A DNA stretch of 7,031 nucleotides from Clostridiales bacterium. Lineage in GTDB: Bacteria > Bacillota > Clostridia > Christensenellales > CAG-917. Positions 1 through 5,585 of the stretch are shown here, piece after piece. Under the pieces are notes generated by a model. It made no database searches. It was not told the origin of the DNA and worked only from the letters and a program-made list of their open reading frames with translations. The first letter of the stretch is position 1, and every line of letters begins with the position of its first letter. Position numbers and translations under genes: made by a program. The stretch spans positions 1 to 7,031 of the forward strand of contig JAAVHW010000025.1 in the NCBI GenBank assembly GCA_014799525.1. The letters are read 5' to 3'.

Positions 1-759
1 GCTGTACTTAAATGACATACCGAGGTCGCCCTTGAGCATGTTGCCGAGCCACTCGAAGTAGCCCTTTAAAATTGCCTTTGCCTTGTCGCCAGACGTCGCA
101 AGGTGGAATCTCATGCCAAGCGTCGTAACCTTGCCGCCGTACTTGTCATCGAGCTTGACGACAATCTGCCTAATCTGGTCGTGAGGCATACCCTCCGTTT
201 CTTCAAGCGTAAACGTACCTGTGACCTCGGGAACAATCTCAGTGTCGAGCTGAATGAAGGAATCGTCTTCCTTTATCTCGTTGCCGTCCTCATCATACTT
301 GGGAGGAACCGCACCGCGCATATACACCTTGCCGAGAATAAAGCTTCCGACTTTATCGTCATCATTCTCTATTTCAAGAATGATGCTCATATTGTTCTTG
401 CCGCTGTAGATAGCGGTAGAACCGTCGGCATACCACGACATATACTTCTTTGCGCCGAACTTTACTTCGTCCTCGTATGTATTCTGCTTGGCATTGAGAG
501 TGAACGTCTGACCCTCATAGCCCTCTATGCCGTTCACGGTAATCGTGAGATAGGCGTCTGGCATATTGAGTCCGTACAGCTCCTTGATGCGGTCAACATC
601 CGACTGCTTCATCGTACCCTGTGAAACCAGCGTGGCATATTTTTGGTCAACGTAGTCATTTGGCATCATTCGGGCAAGCCCGTAAATGATGACAGACACG
701 CCCAACAATATTATCACCGCGAGCAACAGTCGTTTGATGATGTATTTTAGTGTTTCCAT
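1..759 (-). CDS. Peptide-type ABC transporter permease, OppB/DppB-like, with large N-terminal insertion (3' end off the window)
   Basis: This is the N-terminal 253 residues of an inner permease subunit of a peptide/nickel-type ABC importer; the frame stays open to the window edge, so the C-terminus is missing. Residues 5-33 (KYIIKRLLLAVIILLG onward, ending ARMMPND) are the typical first membrane helix of OppB/DppB proteins. Residues 56-65 (DRIKELYGLN) match the usual helix with a YGLN/LGLD end. Residues 235-249 (FEWLGNMLKGDLGMS) match the conserved segment before the main permease domain. In ordinary family members that segment falls within about the first 100 residues. Here residues 74-232 form an extra, mostly polar, beta-rich and charged domain that would lie outside the membrane. 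The ATG start is supported by AGGA six bases upstream. The gene follows the binding-protein gene on the same strand after a 362-bp gap. Family assignment is firm. The substrate (peptide, dipeptide, other) cannot be told, so no symbol is given. Confidence 0.9.
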   Translation of the reverse strand, partial: METLKYIIKRLLLAVIILLGVSVIIYGLARMMPNDYVDQKYATLVSQGTMKQSDVDRIKELYGLNMPDAYLTITVNGIEGYEGQTFTLNAKQNTYEDEVKFGAKKYMSWYADGSTAIYSGKNNMSIILEIENDDDKVGSFILGKVYMRGAVPPKYDEDGNEIKEDDSFIQLDTEIVPEVTGTFTLEETEGMPHDQIRQIVVKLDDKYGGKVTTLGMRFHLATSGDKAKAILKGYFEWLGNMLKGDLGMSFKYS

Positions 760-765
760 ATGGTG

Positions 766-769
766 TCCT
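766..769 (-). promoter_or_regulatory. Ribosome-binding site of the permease gene
   Basis: AGGA on the minus strand lies six bases before the ATG at 759. This supports that ATG as the start and places the first membrane helix right at the N-terminus, as expected for the family. Confidence 0.6.
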
Positions 770-777
770 GCCTTTTG

Positions 778-795
778 CCTGTCAGAGTCGACAGG
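778..795 (-). other. Small hairpin in the leader of the permease gene
   Basis: The arms CCTGTC and GACAGG form a perfect 6-bp stem with a 6-base loop, ending nine bases before the AGGA ribosome-binding site. It could influence translation or be chance; a 6-bp stem alone is weak evidence. Confidence 0.3.
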
Positions 796-855
796 TATTT
801 GCATTCTGCGAGCCTTGCGGCGCGCAATTTGTTTTTTCTTATAAAAAGCCGAAAT

Positions 856-884
856 ATTGTGCCGTCTTATGCTCAATTTGCCAA
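856..884 (-). promoter_or_regulatory. Possible sigma-70-type promoter for the permease gene
   Basis: On the minus strand TTGGCA (879-884; five of six matches to TTGACA) is followed after exactly 17 bases by CACAAT (856-861; four of six matches to TATAAT). Transcription would start near 848-850 and give a leader of about 90 bases. The long gap after the binding-protein gene makes a local promoter plausible. The -10 box is imperfect, and matches this good occur by chance in AT-rich gaps. Confidence 0.3.
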
Positions 885-964
885 GACTCACAATAAATGT
901 TTGCATCTCCCTGCATATTTTGCAAGGATTCACAACTTTCCCATTCTATTACGGCTTTATGGTA

Positions 965-986
965 GCCGTTTACGGCAATTTTTTTA
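965..986 (+). terminator. Weak terminator-like hairpin with T-run, plus strand
   Basis: On the plus strand GCCGT (965-969) and ACGGC (972-976) flank two bases and are followed by AA and seven T (979-985). A hairpin followed by a T-run resembles an intrinsic terminator, but the stem is at most five pairs with too small a loop (four pairs with a 4-base loop). No plus-strand gene is present to need it. It could stop antisense transcription into the binding-protein gene, or be chance. Confidence 0.2.
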
Positions 987-990
987 TCCC

Positions 991-1012
991 GCCGTGCGCC
1001 GAAGCGCACGGC
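991..1012 (-). other. Perfect 9-bp hairpin with UUCG tetraloop
   Basis: The arms GCCGTGCGC (minus-strand reading) and GCGCACGGC enclose the loop TTCG, giving a C(UUCG)G tetraloop in minus-strand RNA, one of the most stable RNA tetraloops known. It lies about 110 bases after the binding-protein stop codon at the far end of repeat copy A. No T-run follows on the minus strand (A-rich sequence does), so it is not a standard intrinsic terminator. RNA stabilisation or a processing boundary is more likely, by inference. Confidence 0.6.
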
Positions 1013-1037
1013 GAAATTTTAATAATTTTCCCTCAAG

Positions 1038-1101
1038 CGTCCCTTTTTGTGGGGGTTTATTCTTGGGGGTCCCCGCAAAACCTCCGTGTTTTGTGGGGTA
1101 A
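1038..1101 (-). repeat. Intergenic palindromic repeat element, copy A
   Basis: Read on the minus strand from 1101, the first 28 bases (to 1074) begin TTACCCCACAAAAC and end GGTTTTGCG; 27 of 28 match plus-strand 5447-5474. The core holds a dyad, CAAAAC and GTTTTG around six bases. A looser shared block follows: GGGACCCCC, a short AT-rich spacer, then ACCCCC, an A-rich run and GGG-A-CG (1073-1038). Its counterpart in copy B is 5497-5530. The copy starts about 20 bases after the stop codon of the binding-protein gene. It has no coding potential of its own and is best described as a REP- or MITE-like dispersed intergenic repeat; the family is not one I recognise. Confidence 0.7.
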
Positions 1102-1120
1102 ATTACGCGTTTGCGTAATT
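1101..1120 (-). other. 8-bp hairpin one base after the binding-protein stop codon
   Basis: AATTACGC and GCGTAATT form a perfect 8-bp stem around a 4-base loop, starting one base after the TAA at 1122-1124. The minus-strand sequence after it is TACCCC rather than a T-run, so termination is unlikely to be strong. Such 3' hairpins often protect the upstream mRNA, which would fit a binding protein needed in excess over its permease. The stem abuts the start of repeat copy A. Confidence 0.55.
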
Positions 1121-1121
1121 C

Positions 1122-3962
1122 TTATAGATAGTCAATCTCCCAGATTCGTGCGAGCAAGCCGCTGTATGGCGAGCAGTCATCCTTTGACGGCAACGTCTTG
1201 GGGTCTAAGAGGTTTGGCTGATATGCCGACATATCATTACGCTGATAGGTCGGGCACTCAACTGCAAGCTCCATGATGATGTTGAGCGCACCTGCGTAGA
1301 TTTCCTTACGCTTATCCTGGTCGGTGGTTGCTCTACCAAGGTCAATCTGTTCGCTCAATTGCTGAACAAGAACAAGCTCATCGCCCCAAGCTGCGTCACT
1401 TGTCATACCGAGGATTTGCGGATAGCCCCAGTTCTTGACAGAGCTTGCCTGCGAATCCTTGTGGTAGACCTGATACATATCGGGGTCAATCGTGCTTGAC
1501 CATGCTGCCGCCCATACAGCGAGCTTACCGTTGCTCAAATCGCTGAGTGCCTGCTGTGAGGTGACAACCTGAACGCCAAAGCCGTGCTTGTTGAGGTAGC
1601 CAACCGCTTCAAGGAACATTGCGTATGCTGGGTGGTCTGTCGAGCCGCCTGCGATGGTGAACTTATAGTCAAGTCTATCTCTGCCGAAGCCATCGATATT
1701 CTTTTCATATACGTTACCGCTGCCGCGTGTATAGCCAAGACCTTCAAGTATCTGCTCAATAGTTTGACCGCTATAGCTGTTGCTCTGGTTGAATCTGTAC
1801 TCAAAGCCGTTTTCAGCAACGTAGTCAGTTGCAGACTGCGGATATGCCCAGCTCGTCTTGGAGATAGGACGCTTGATGAGCTCTGCAAGGCCGCCCTCGT
1901 AATAGTCGTCAACAATGAGCTGAGTGTTCATCGCGCTCATTATGATACGGCGGACAGCAACCTCCGGCACGTATCTTGGGTTGATACCCACATAACCGTA
2001 ACCGTTTGTCTTAATCTCCACGTGATTGATGCCAGCACCGTTGAGCACGTCGATGTTTGCCTGTGTAGCGGACGGGTCACCAAAGTCGAGGTTGCCCGTC
2101 GTAAGGTAGTTTACAATCTGGTCTGCGTCAACAACCTTATATCTGACATACTTAATCTTTGCATTTTCAATCTGCGCACCAACCGTGTTGAAATACGGAT
2201 TGCGCACATAGTAAATCATGTTGTTGTTGAGGAAGTCAGCCTTTGTCACGCCGCTTTCCTTGCCGCTTTCAGATGACGCCATGTACGGGCCGCCGCCAAC
2301 AGGAACACCGTTTTTGCTTTCGGGCTTTACTACCTCAAGCATGAAGTCGTTGCTACCAAACTCAAGACCGAAGTGAGACATTGTATAATTCTCGCCTCTG
2401 TCATAAGCCGCTTCCCACGCGTCGAAATCGTCTGACATCTCCTTGATGTAGTTTCTGTGAGATATGTTTGCCTTAGCGTTGCTCCAGTCCGTCGTAGAAT
2501 AATAGTACATAGGAGCAACTGTGAAGGAGAAGTTGTAGATTGCCTTCGGGTCAACGTCGTTGATGTCTATGCGAAGCACGTAGTGAGTTGAACCAAGAGC
2601 CTCACCGTGGAAGTTGTTGGTTTTGCTGACCTTGATGCCTTCGATGTTTGGAGCAATTCTTTCAGCCGTCTGGAAGTATGCGCTCTTTTCTTCAGCAGTA
2701 AATTGTTCAAGTGCAGTTGAAGCTGAGCCCCAGTAGCGCGAAACCATTTCATACTGGTTTGCGTTTGTATTCGGAATGATGTTATTAAGCACTTCCGTAC
2801 GCTCGGCGTTTGTCAATTCAAACTTGTCTACGTTCTTCGTGATGATGCTTGCGTTTGCGTCATTGTCAAGGAAGCCAGGGAAGTAATTGCTGAAAACCGT
2901 GGTTATGCAGTATTCCTTTATTGCCTCTTCAAGCTTACTTGCATCGGAATTATTCAGAGTGACTGCATACGTTTGCTCATCAATGGTTGCAAGACCTTTT
3001 TCTACAAGCCATTCCTGCGCCATTGTGTAGAGGATTTCCTCTCTCGCTTCTGCGTCAATGATGTAATTGCCCTTGCTGTTTTCCGCGTAGTTTTCGTCCT
3101 TATCCTTTCTAAGCAACTGTGAATATCCACCGTCGTTGAGGAAGAAGATAACCCACTTATCCTTGATACCGTCAAATTTCTGGTCCTTGGCAGGCAGGTT
3201 TGCGGTTTCTGAAGTGACATTGCCCCATTCCTTGTAGTCCTCAATGTTGATTGCGTTCCAGTCGCTTTCAAGCTCGCGATAGAACAGTCTTGCAATCGTA
3301 ACGAAGTCGGAAACAATCTGAGTTGTGTCAAGGTTGTCAGGAAGTGTAGGTCTGTTGTCAGAGGAAACACCCTTGCCCTTTGCTTGAACGTACTCAATCG
3401 CATTGTTGATTCTGAGTGCAGCGTCCTGAATGAAGCCAGCTTCAAAGTCAGAGCTGTCGCCGTCATCACTCTGCGACCTATATCTATTAAGACCGACGAT
3501 ATCCGTAGAGTAGATTGTTGCGGAACCTGTGTACGCAGGGTCAAGATATACGTAGAGGTTGAACAGTACGTCCTTTATCGTAAGGTCGCTGCCGTTTGAC
3601 CACTTGATTCCGTTTTTGATGAGGAATTCATACGTCGTAGTCACAACATTGCCGTCGTCGTCCTTGTTTTCATTTGACCACCAGGACTTTGTGACGGTTG
3701 GCTCATTTTCGCCGCATACGATGTTGCCCAGCTTATCGGTGTTAAGCATGGCTATCTGCGTCAAGCTGATGACGCTGCTGTCATCTGCCGAGGATGAGTA
3801 AAACGGATTGAATACTCCGTCTGGCACATTTAAACTCATCGAGAATGCGCGTGACTCAGAATCGTGCTTTGGCTTGTGACACGCCACAAGTGACGTTGCA
3901 AGCAAACAAAGTGCCATCACGACCATCATCAATACAGAAACACGCTTGATAGTTTTCTTCAT
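1122..3962 (-). CDS. Family-5 extracellular solute-binding lipoprotein (OppA/DppA-like), oversized
   Basis: This is the substrate-capturing component of a peptide-type ABC importer, expected to be lipid-anchored outside the membrane. Residues 1-27 are a signal peptide (MKKTIKR, hydrophobic core) ending in the lipobox LVAC, with Cys28 as the lipidation site. Residues 111-140 (YEFLIKNGIKWSNGSDLTIK, then DVLFNLYVY) are the classic family-5 motif near the N-terminus. Residues 557-560 (GGPY), 584-592 (YYVRNPYFN), 605-630 (VRYKVVDADQIVNYL to DFGDP), about 764-800 (DYKFTIAGG to FGVQVV) and 815-835 (AVWAAAWSSTIDPDMYQVYH) match the later conserved blocks in order. The protein has 946 residues, against roughly 500-550 for typical members. 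Most of the excess is residues 157-440, a charged and mainly helical-looking insertion. Canonical sequence resumes at about 442 (GIKVSK, then YVLRIDIN). The frame is intact throughout. The start has AAGGAG six bases upstream. The upstream neighbour is a lipoprotein 89 bp away and the downstream neighbour is the cognate-looking permease. The ligand is unknown. Confidence 0.93.
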   Translation of the reverse strand: MKKTIKRVSVLMMVVMALCLLATSLVACHKPKHDSESRAFSMSLNVPDGVFNPFYSSSADDSSVISLTQIAMLNTDKLGNIVCGENEPTVTKSWWSNENKDDDGNVVTTTYEFLIKNGIKWSNGSDLTIKDVLFNLYVYLDPAYTGSATIYSTDIVGLNRYRSQSDDGDSSDFEAGFIQDAALRINNAIEYVQAKGKGVSSDNRPTLPDNLDTTQIVSDFVTIARLFYRELESDWNAINIEDYKEWGNVTSETANLPAKDQKFDGIKDKWVIFFLNDGGYSQLLRKDKDENYAENSKGNYIIDAEAREEILYTMAQEWLVEKGLATIDEQTYAVTLNNSDASKLEEAIKEYCITTVFSNYFPGFLDNDANASIITKNVDKFELTNAERTEVLNNIIPNTNANQYEMVSRYWGSASTALEQFTAEEKSAYFQTAERIAPNIEGIKVSKTNNFHGEALGSTHYVLRIDINDVDPKAIYNFSFTVAPMYYYSTTDWSNAKANISHRNYIKEMSDDFDAWEAAYDRGENYTMSHFGLEFGSNDFMLEVVKPESKNGVPVGGGPYMASSESGKESGVTKADFLNNNMIYYVRNPYFNTVGAQIENAKIKYVRYKVVDADQIVNYLTTGNLDFGDPSATQANIDVLNGAGINHVEIKTNGYGYVGINPRYVPEVAVRRIIMSAMNTQLIVDDYYEGGLAELIKRPISKTSWAYPQSATDYVAENGFEYRFNQSNSYSGQTIEQILEGLGYTRGSGNVYEKNIDGFGRDRLDYKFTIAGGSTDHPAYAMFLEAVGYLNKHGFGVQVVTSQQALSDLSNGKLAVWAAAWSSTIDPDMYQVYHKDSQASSVKNWGYPQILGMTSDAAWGDELVLVQQLSEQIDLGRATTDQDKRKEIYAGALNIIMELAVECPTYQRNDMSAYQPNLLDPKTLPSKDDCSPYSGLLARIWEIDYL

Positions 3963-3968
3963 TGCTCT

Positions 3969-3974
3969 CTCCTT
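3969..3974 (-). promoter_or_regulatory. Strong ribosome-binding site of the binding-protein gene
   Basis: AAGGAG lies six bases before the ATG at 3962. This fixes the start and puts the signal peptide at the very N-terminus. It is the strongest such site in the window, consistent with high expression of a binding protein. Confidence 0.85.
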
Positions 3975-4006
3975 CTCTCAATAAATGAGAATTTTCTATA
4001 ATCACC

Positions 4007-4025
4007 GACTGCGCGTGGCGCAGTC
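4007..4025 (-). other. 8-bp GC-rich hairpin between lipoprotein and binding-protein genes
   Basis: GACTGCGC and GCGCAGTC form a perfect 8-bp stem with a 3-base loop (CAC on the minus strand). It sits about 27 bases after the lipoprotein stop codon and about 44 bases before the binding-protein start. The following minus-strand sequence (GGTGATTATAG) has no T-run, so an intrinsic terminator is unlikely. It may stabilise or separate the two messages. No clear promoter was seen between these genes, so co-transcription is plausible. Confidence 0.5.
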
Positions 4026-4051
4026 CATAATATCCTTATATTTTTATATCC

Positions 4052-5398
4052 TTATTCCTCGTCACTCGATTCGGTATCGCTCGGAATGACTGTGACGGGT
4101 GAGTCGTGTACGCAGTTTACTTCGTTGCCTTCCTTTAATATGCCCTGCGCAATCCAGTTGCTTGCGTGCACGCCGCCGTTGAAGTCGTGATAGGACAGCG
4201 ACGAGTTGACGATAGTCACGTTTACAATCCTCGTGTCAGCGTCTGCTTTCCAGGCAAACAAGCCCACATACAAGCCGACCGCAGTCAGCGAAGCGTTGAC
4301 GTCATGCGTGACAACCACGTTTTCAAACGTCACGTCGTGTATATATGCGTTCTTGCCAAGCGTGCCGAATATGCCCGCGTGATTGGTCGAGTTGTTTTTT
4401 GACGCTACAATATTGCACGTGATATTCTTTACAACGTGACCGTTGCCGTCAAACTCCATGTTAAAGATTTCTGGCGACCACAATTCTTTCGCTTTGGTAG
4501 AACCATCGTAATCCGCAAGGTCAATATCATCAACGAGAAGAATACTTTTGCTTCTTGATTTCATTTGCGAAACAAGCTCTGCCGCGGTGCTGACAATCGC
4601 CCAGTTGCCCTCTTTCATCTCGATGTAAACAACGTCGTCTTCCTCTCCAAAAACGTACGGCCATTCATACTCTTCCGTCTTTTCCGCATCCTTATAATAC
4701 TTGCCGAGGAAGGTATAGCCTGTTTTTGTCGGAGCGTCAATTCTATCCTGCGGCTTGTTGAACTTCGTCTTAGGCGCACGTTGCCACGTCCTTATTTCCT
4801 CACCAGTCGCAATATCAATTCCGCGGAGCTTTGCCATAAGCTTAAGGTCGGCATAGAGCGTGACGTCCTCCGTCACTCTGTCCTCCCCGAAAATCCATTC
4901 CTTATCGAGAAGCACACGCGTATCGTCAACGTACTTCTCGTCGTTGATATCCTCTTCTTGCTCAAGCTCCTTACCCACCGTATTCGTTTCCAAATCGTAG
5001 GCATATCTCGTCAACGCGCCGTAGCGGTCGGACTTTTCAACAAAGATATTGCCTGCCGCGTCCTGCTTGATAAGGTTGCCCTCTTCATCGGTCTTTGGGA
5101 GATACCAGCCAGCAACGTAGTAGTTTTCAAACTTGCCTTCGTTGAACTTATCATTGTAACCTGGGCGGATACCGACAAGCGCGTTTTCGTCAACACCAAG
5201 CGTCTGATTTTCTTTCATGTTGTTTTTGCCGACAAGATAACCGTCGTTATAGTCGAATGTTACGGCGTGTGCAAACTCTACGGTGTTGTCCGTATCGTTG
5301 TTGCAAGCCGTAAGCACCGTTCCCAACAAAAGAACGGTAATCAGACACAGAAATGCTTTTATTGAATTCTTCTTAAATGATGCTTTTTCCAATTTCAT
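4052..5398 (-). CDS. Surface lipoprotein with InlB/Flg_new-like repeats and a short beta-helix-like region
   Basis: The function is unknown; the architecture points to a cell-surface lipoprotein. Residues 1-31 form a signal peptide (basic N-region, core AFLCLITVLLLG) ending in the lipobox LTAC, with Cys32 as lipidation site. Two regions resemble Listeria-Bacteroidetes (InlB B-repeat/Flg_new) repeats. One spans about 45-185 (AVTFDYNDGY, GWYLPKTDEEG, VTEDVTLYADLKL) and is stretched by charged inserts. The second is about 223-266 (PTKTGYTFLGKYY to VVYIEMKEGNW). Residues 285-402 look like a few beta-helix turns of the GLUG or parallel-helix kind: FDGNGHVVKNITCNI, GIFGTLGKNAYIHDVTFEN, GLFAWKADADTRIVNVTI. 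The C-terminus is short and acidic (DTESSDEE). A GTG at 5401 is in frame just before the ATG used here. AAGGG lies only two bases before that ATG, so a TTG start at 5392, about eight bases after AAGGG, is also possible; all three keep the signal peptide. The binding-protein gene follows 89 bp downstream, so a role as transporter accessory or surface receptor is possible but unproven. Confidence 0.85.
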   Translation of the reverse strand: MKLEKASFKKNSIKAFLCLITVLLLGTVLTACNNDTDNTVEFAHAVTFDYNDGYLVGKNNMKENQTLGVDENALVGIRPGYNDKFNEGKFENYYVAGWYLPKTDEEGNLIKQDAAGNIFVEKSDRYGALTRYAYDLETNTVGKELEQEEDINDEKYVDDTRVLLDKEWIFGEDRVTEDVTLYADLKLMAKLRGIDIATGEEIRTWQRAPKTKFNKPQDRIDAPTKTGYTFLGKYYKDAEKTEEYEWPYVFGEEDDVVYIEMKEGNWAIVSTAAELVSQMKSRSKSILLVDDIDLADYDGSTKAKELWSPEIFNMEFDGNGHVVKNITCNIVASKNNSTNHAGIFGTLGKNAYIHDVTFENVVVTHDVNASLTAVGLYVGLFAWKADADTRIVNVTIVNSSLSYHDFNGGVHASNWIAQGILKEGNEVNCVHDSPVTVIPSDTESSDEE

Positions 5399-5409
5399 CA
5401 CCCTTGTTT

Positions 5410-5422
5410 GCGCGTATCGCGC
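5410..5422 (-). other. Small GC palindrome before the lipoprotein gene
   Basis: GCGCG and CGCGC around three bases form a 5-bp hairpin about a dozen bases before the lipoprotein start. The AT-rich stretch TAAATAACAATA just upstream on the minus strand could hold a -10 box, but no convincing -35 partner was found. Confidence 0.3.
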
Positions 5423-5433
5423 CGTATTGTTAT

Positions 5434-5459
5434 TTACCCCACAAAGTTACCCCACAAAA
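5434..5459 (+). repeat. Adjacent tandem 13-mers at the edge of repeat copy B
   Basis: TTACCCCACAAAG (5434-5446) is followed directly by TTACCCCACAAAA (5447-5459), with one difference in 13. The second unit is the start of the 28-base core of the repeat element. The duplicated end could mark slippage or an insertion boundary. Confidence 0.6.
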
Positions 5460-5579
5460 CGCGGAGGTTTTGCGAGAACTCCTTAGGGGCGTTTGTGGGA
5501 ACCCCCTATTTACCCCCGAAAACAGGGGCGTGTGGGGACCCGTTGAGTTCCTTCGGGGCGCACACCCCGAAGGAACTCA
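5447..5579 (+). repeat. Intergenic palindromic repeat element, copy B
   Basis: The core 5447-5474 matches the reverse complement of 1074-1101 at 27 of 28 positions, so this copy is inverted relative to copy A. It contains the dyad CAAAAC (5455-5460) and GTTTTG (5467-5472). CCCACAAA (5451-5458) can also pair with TTTGTGGG (5492-5499). Imperfect direct repeats AGGGGCGTTTGTGGGAACCC (5485-5504) and AGGGGCGTGTGGGGACCC (5524-5541) follow, and then a long hairpin (5544-5579). Almost the entire gap between the LRR-protein gene and the lipoprotein gene is this element. No transposase and no obvious target duplication are visible. A REP- or MITE-like nature is inferred. Confidence 0.7.
5544..5579 (-). 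other. Perfect 15-bp hairpin just after the LRR-protein stop codon
   Basis: TGAGTTCCTTCGGGG and CCCCGAAGGAACTCA form a perfect 15-bp stem with a 6-base loop (5559-5564). It begins six bases past the TAA at 5586-5588. On the minus strand AACGGGTCCCC follows, not a T-run, so this is not a classic intrinsic terminator, although a stem this stable may still mark the 3' end of the LRR-protein message. It is the terminal hairpin of repeat copy B, comparable in position to the UUCG hairpin at the end of copy A. Confidence 0.65.
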
Positions 5580-5585
5580 CTTGGT

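Larger units (their letters stand above)
760..1121. other. 362-bp gap between binding-protein and permease genes
   Basis: No convincing gene lies in this stretch. Reading along the minus strand from the binding-protein stop codon it holds, in order: an 8-bp hairpin (1101-1120), repeat element copy A (core 1074-1101, looser part to about 1038), an AT-rich stretch, a 9-bp hairpin (991-1012), a run of seven A, a small GCCGT/ACGGC dyad (965-976) with a further GCCGT (951-955), a possible promoter (856-884), a leader hairpin (778-795) and the permease ribosome-binding site. The gap is long for an importer operon and suggests that the permease has its own control or that a repeat was inserted within the operon. 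Confidence 0.7.

Noticed and set aside
103..624. Plus-strand open frame of 173 codons
   Set aside because: It is antisense to the permease gene, whose minus-strand product has clear family motifs; the plus-strand protein shows no recognisable domain.
839..916. Minus-strand 25-codon open frame (MQGDANIYCESWQIEHK...) before the permease gene
   Set aside because: No properly spaced ribosome-binding site, no run of regulatory codons, and it overlaps the candidate promoter; likely chance.
1038..1101. CRISPR or phage attachment site from the matching 28-base segments
   Set aside because: Only two copies, over 4 kb apart in opposite orientation, with no spacers, cas genes or integrase in the window.
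1038..1120. Intrinsic terminator after the binding-protein gene
   Set aside because: The hairpins there are followed by C- or A-rich sequence on the minus strand rather than a T-run.
857..1276. Plus-strand open frames in and beyond the 760-1121 gap
   Set aside because: They run through repeat element A, and one continues antisense into the binding-protein gene; composition is repeat-like with no domain and no convincing ribosome-binding site.
1584..2276. Plus-strand open frame of 230 codons inside the binding-protein gene
   Set aside because: Antisense shadow of a well-supported minus-strand coding region.
4565..5365. Plus-strand open frame of 266 codons inside the lipoprotein gene
   Set aside because: Antisense shadow; the minus strand encodes a signal peptide, lipobox and repeat domains in frame.
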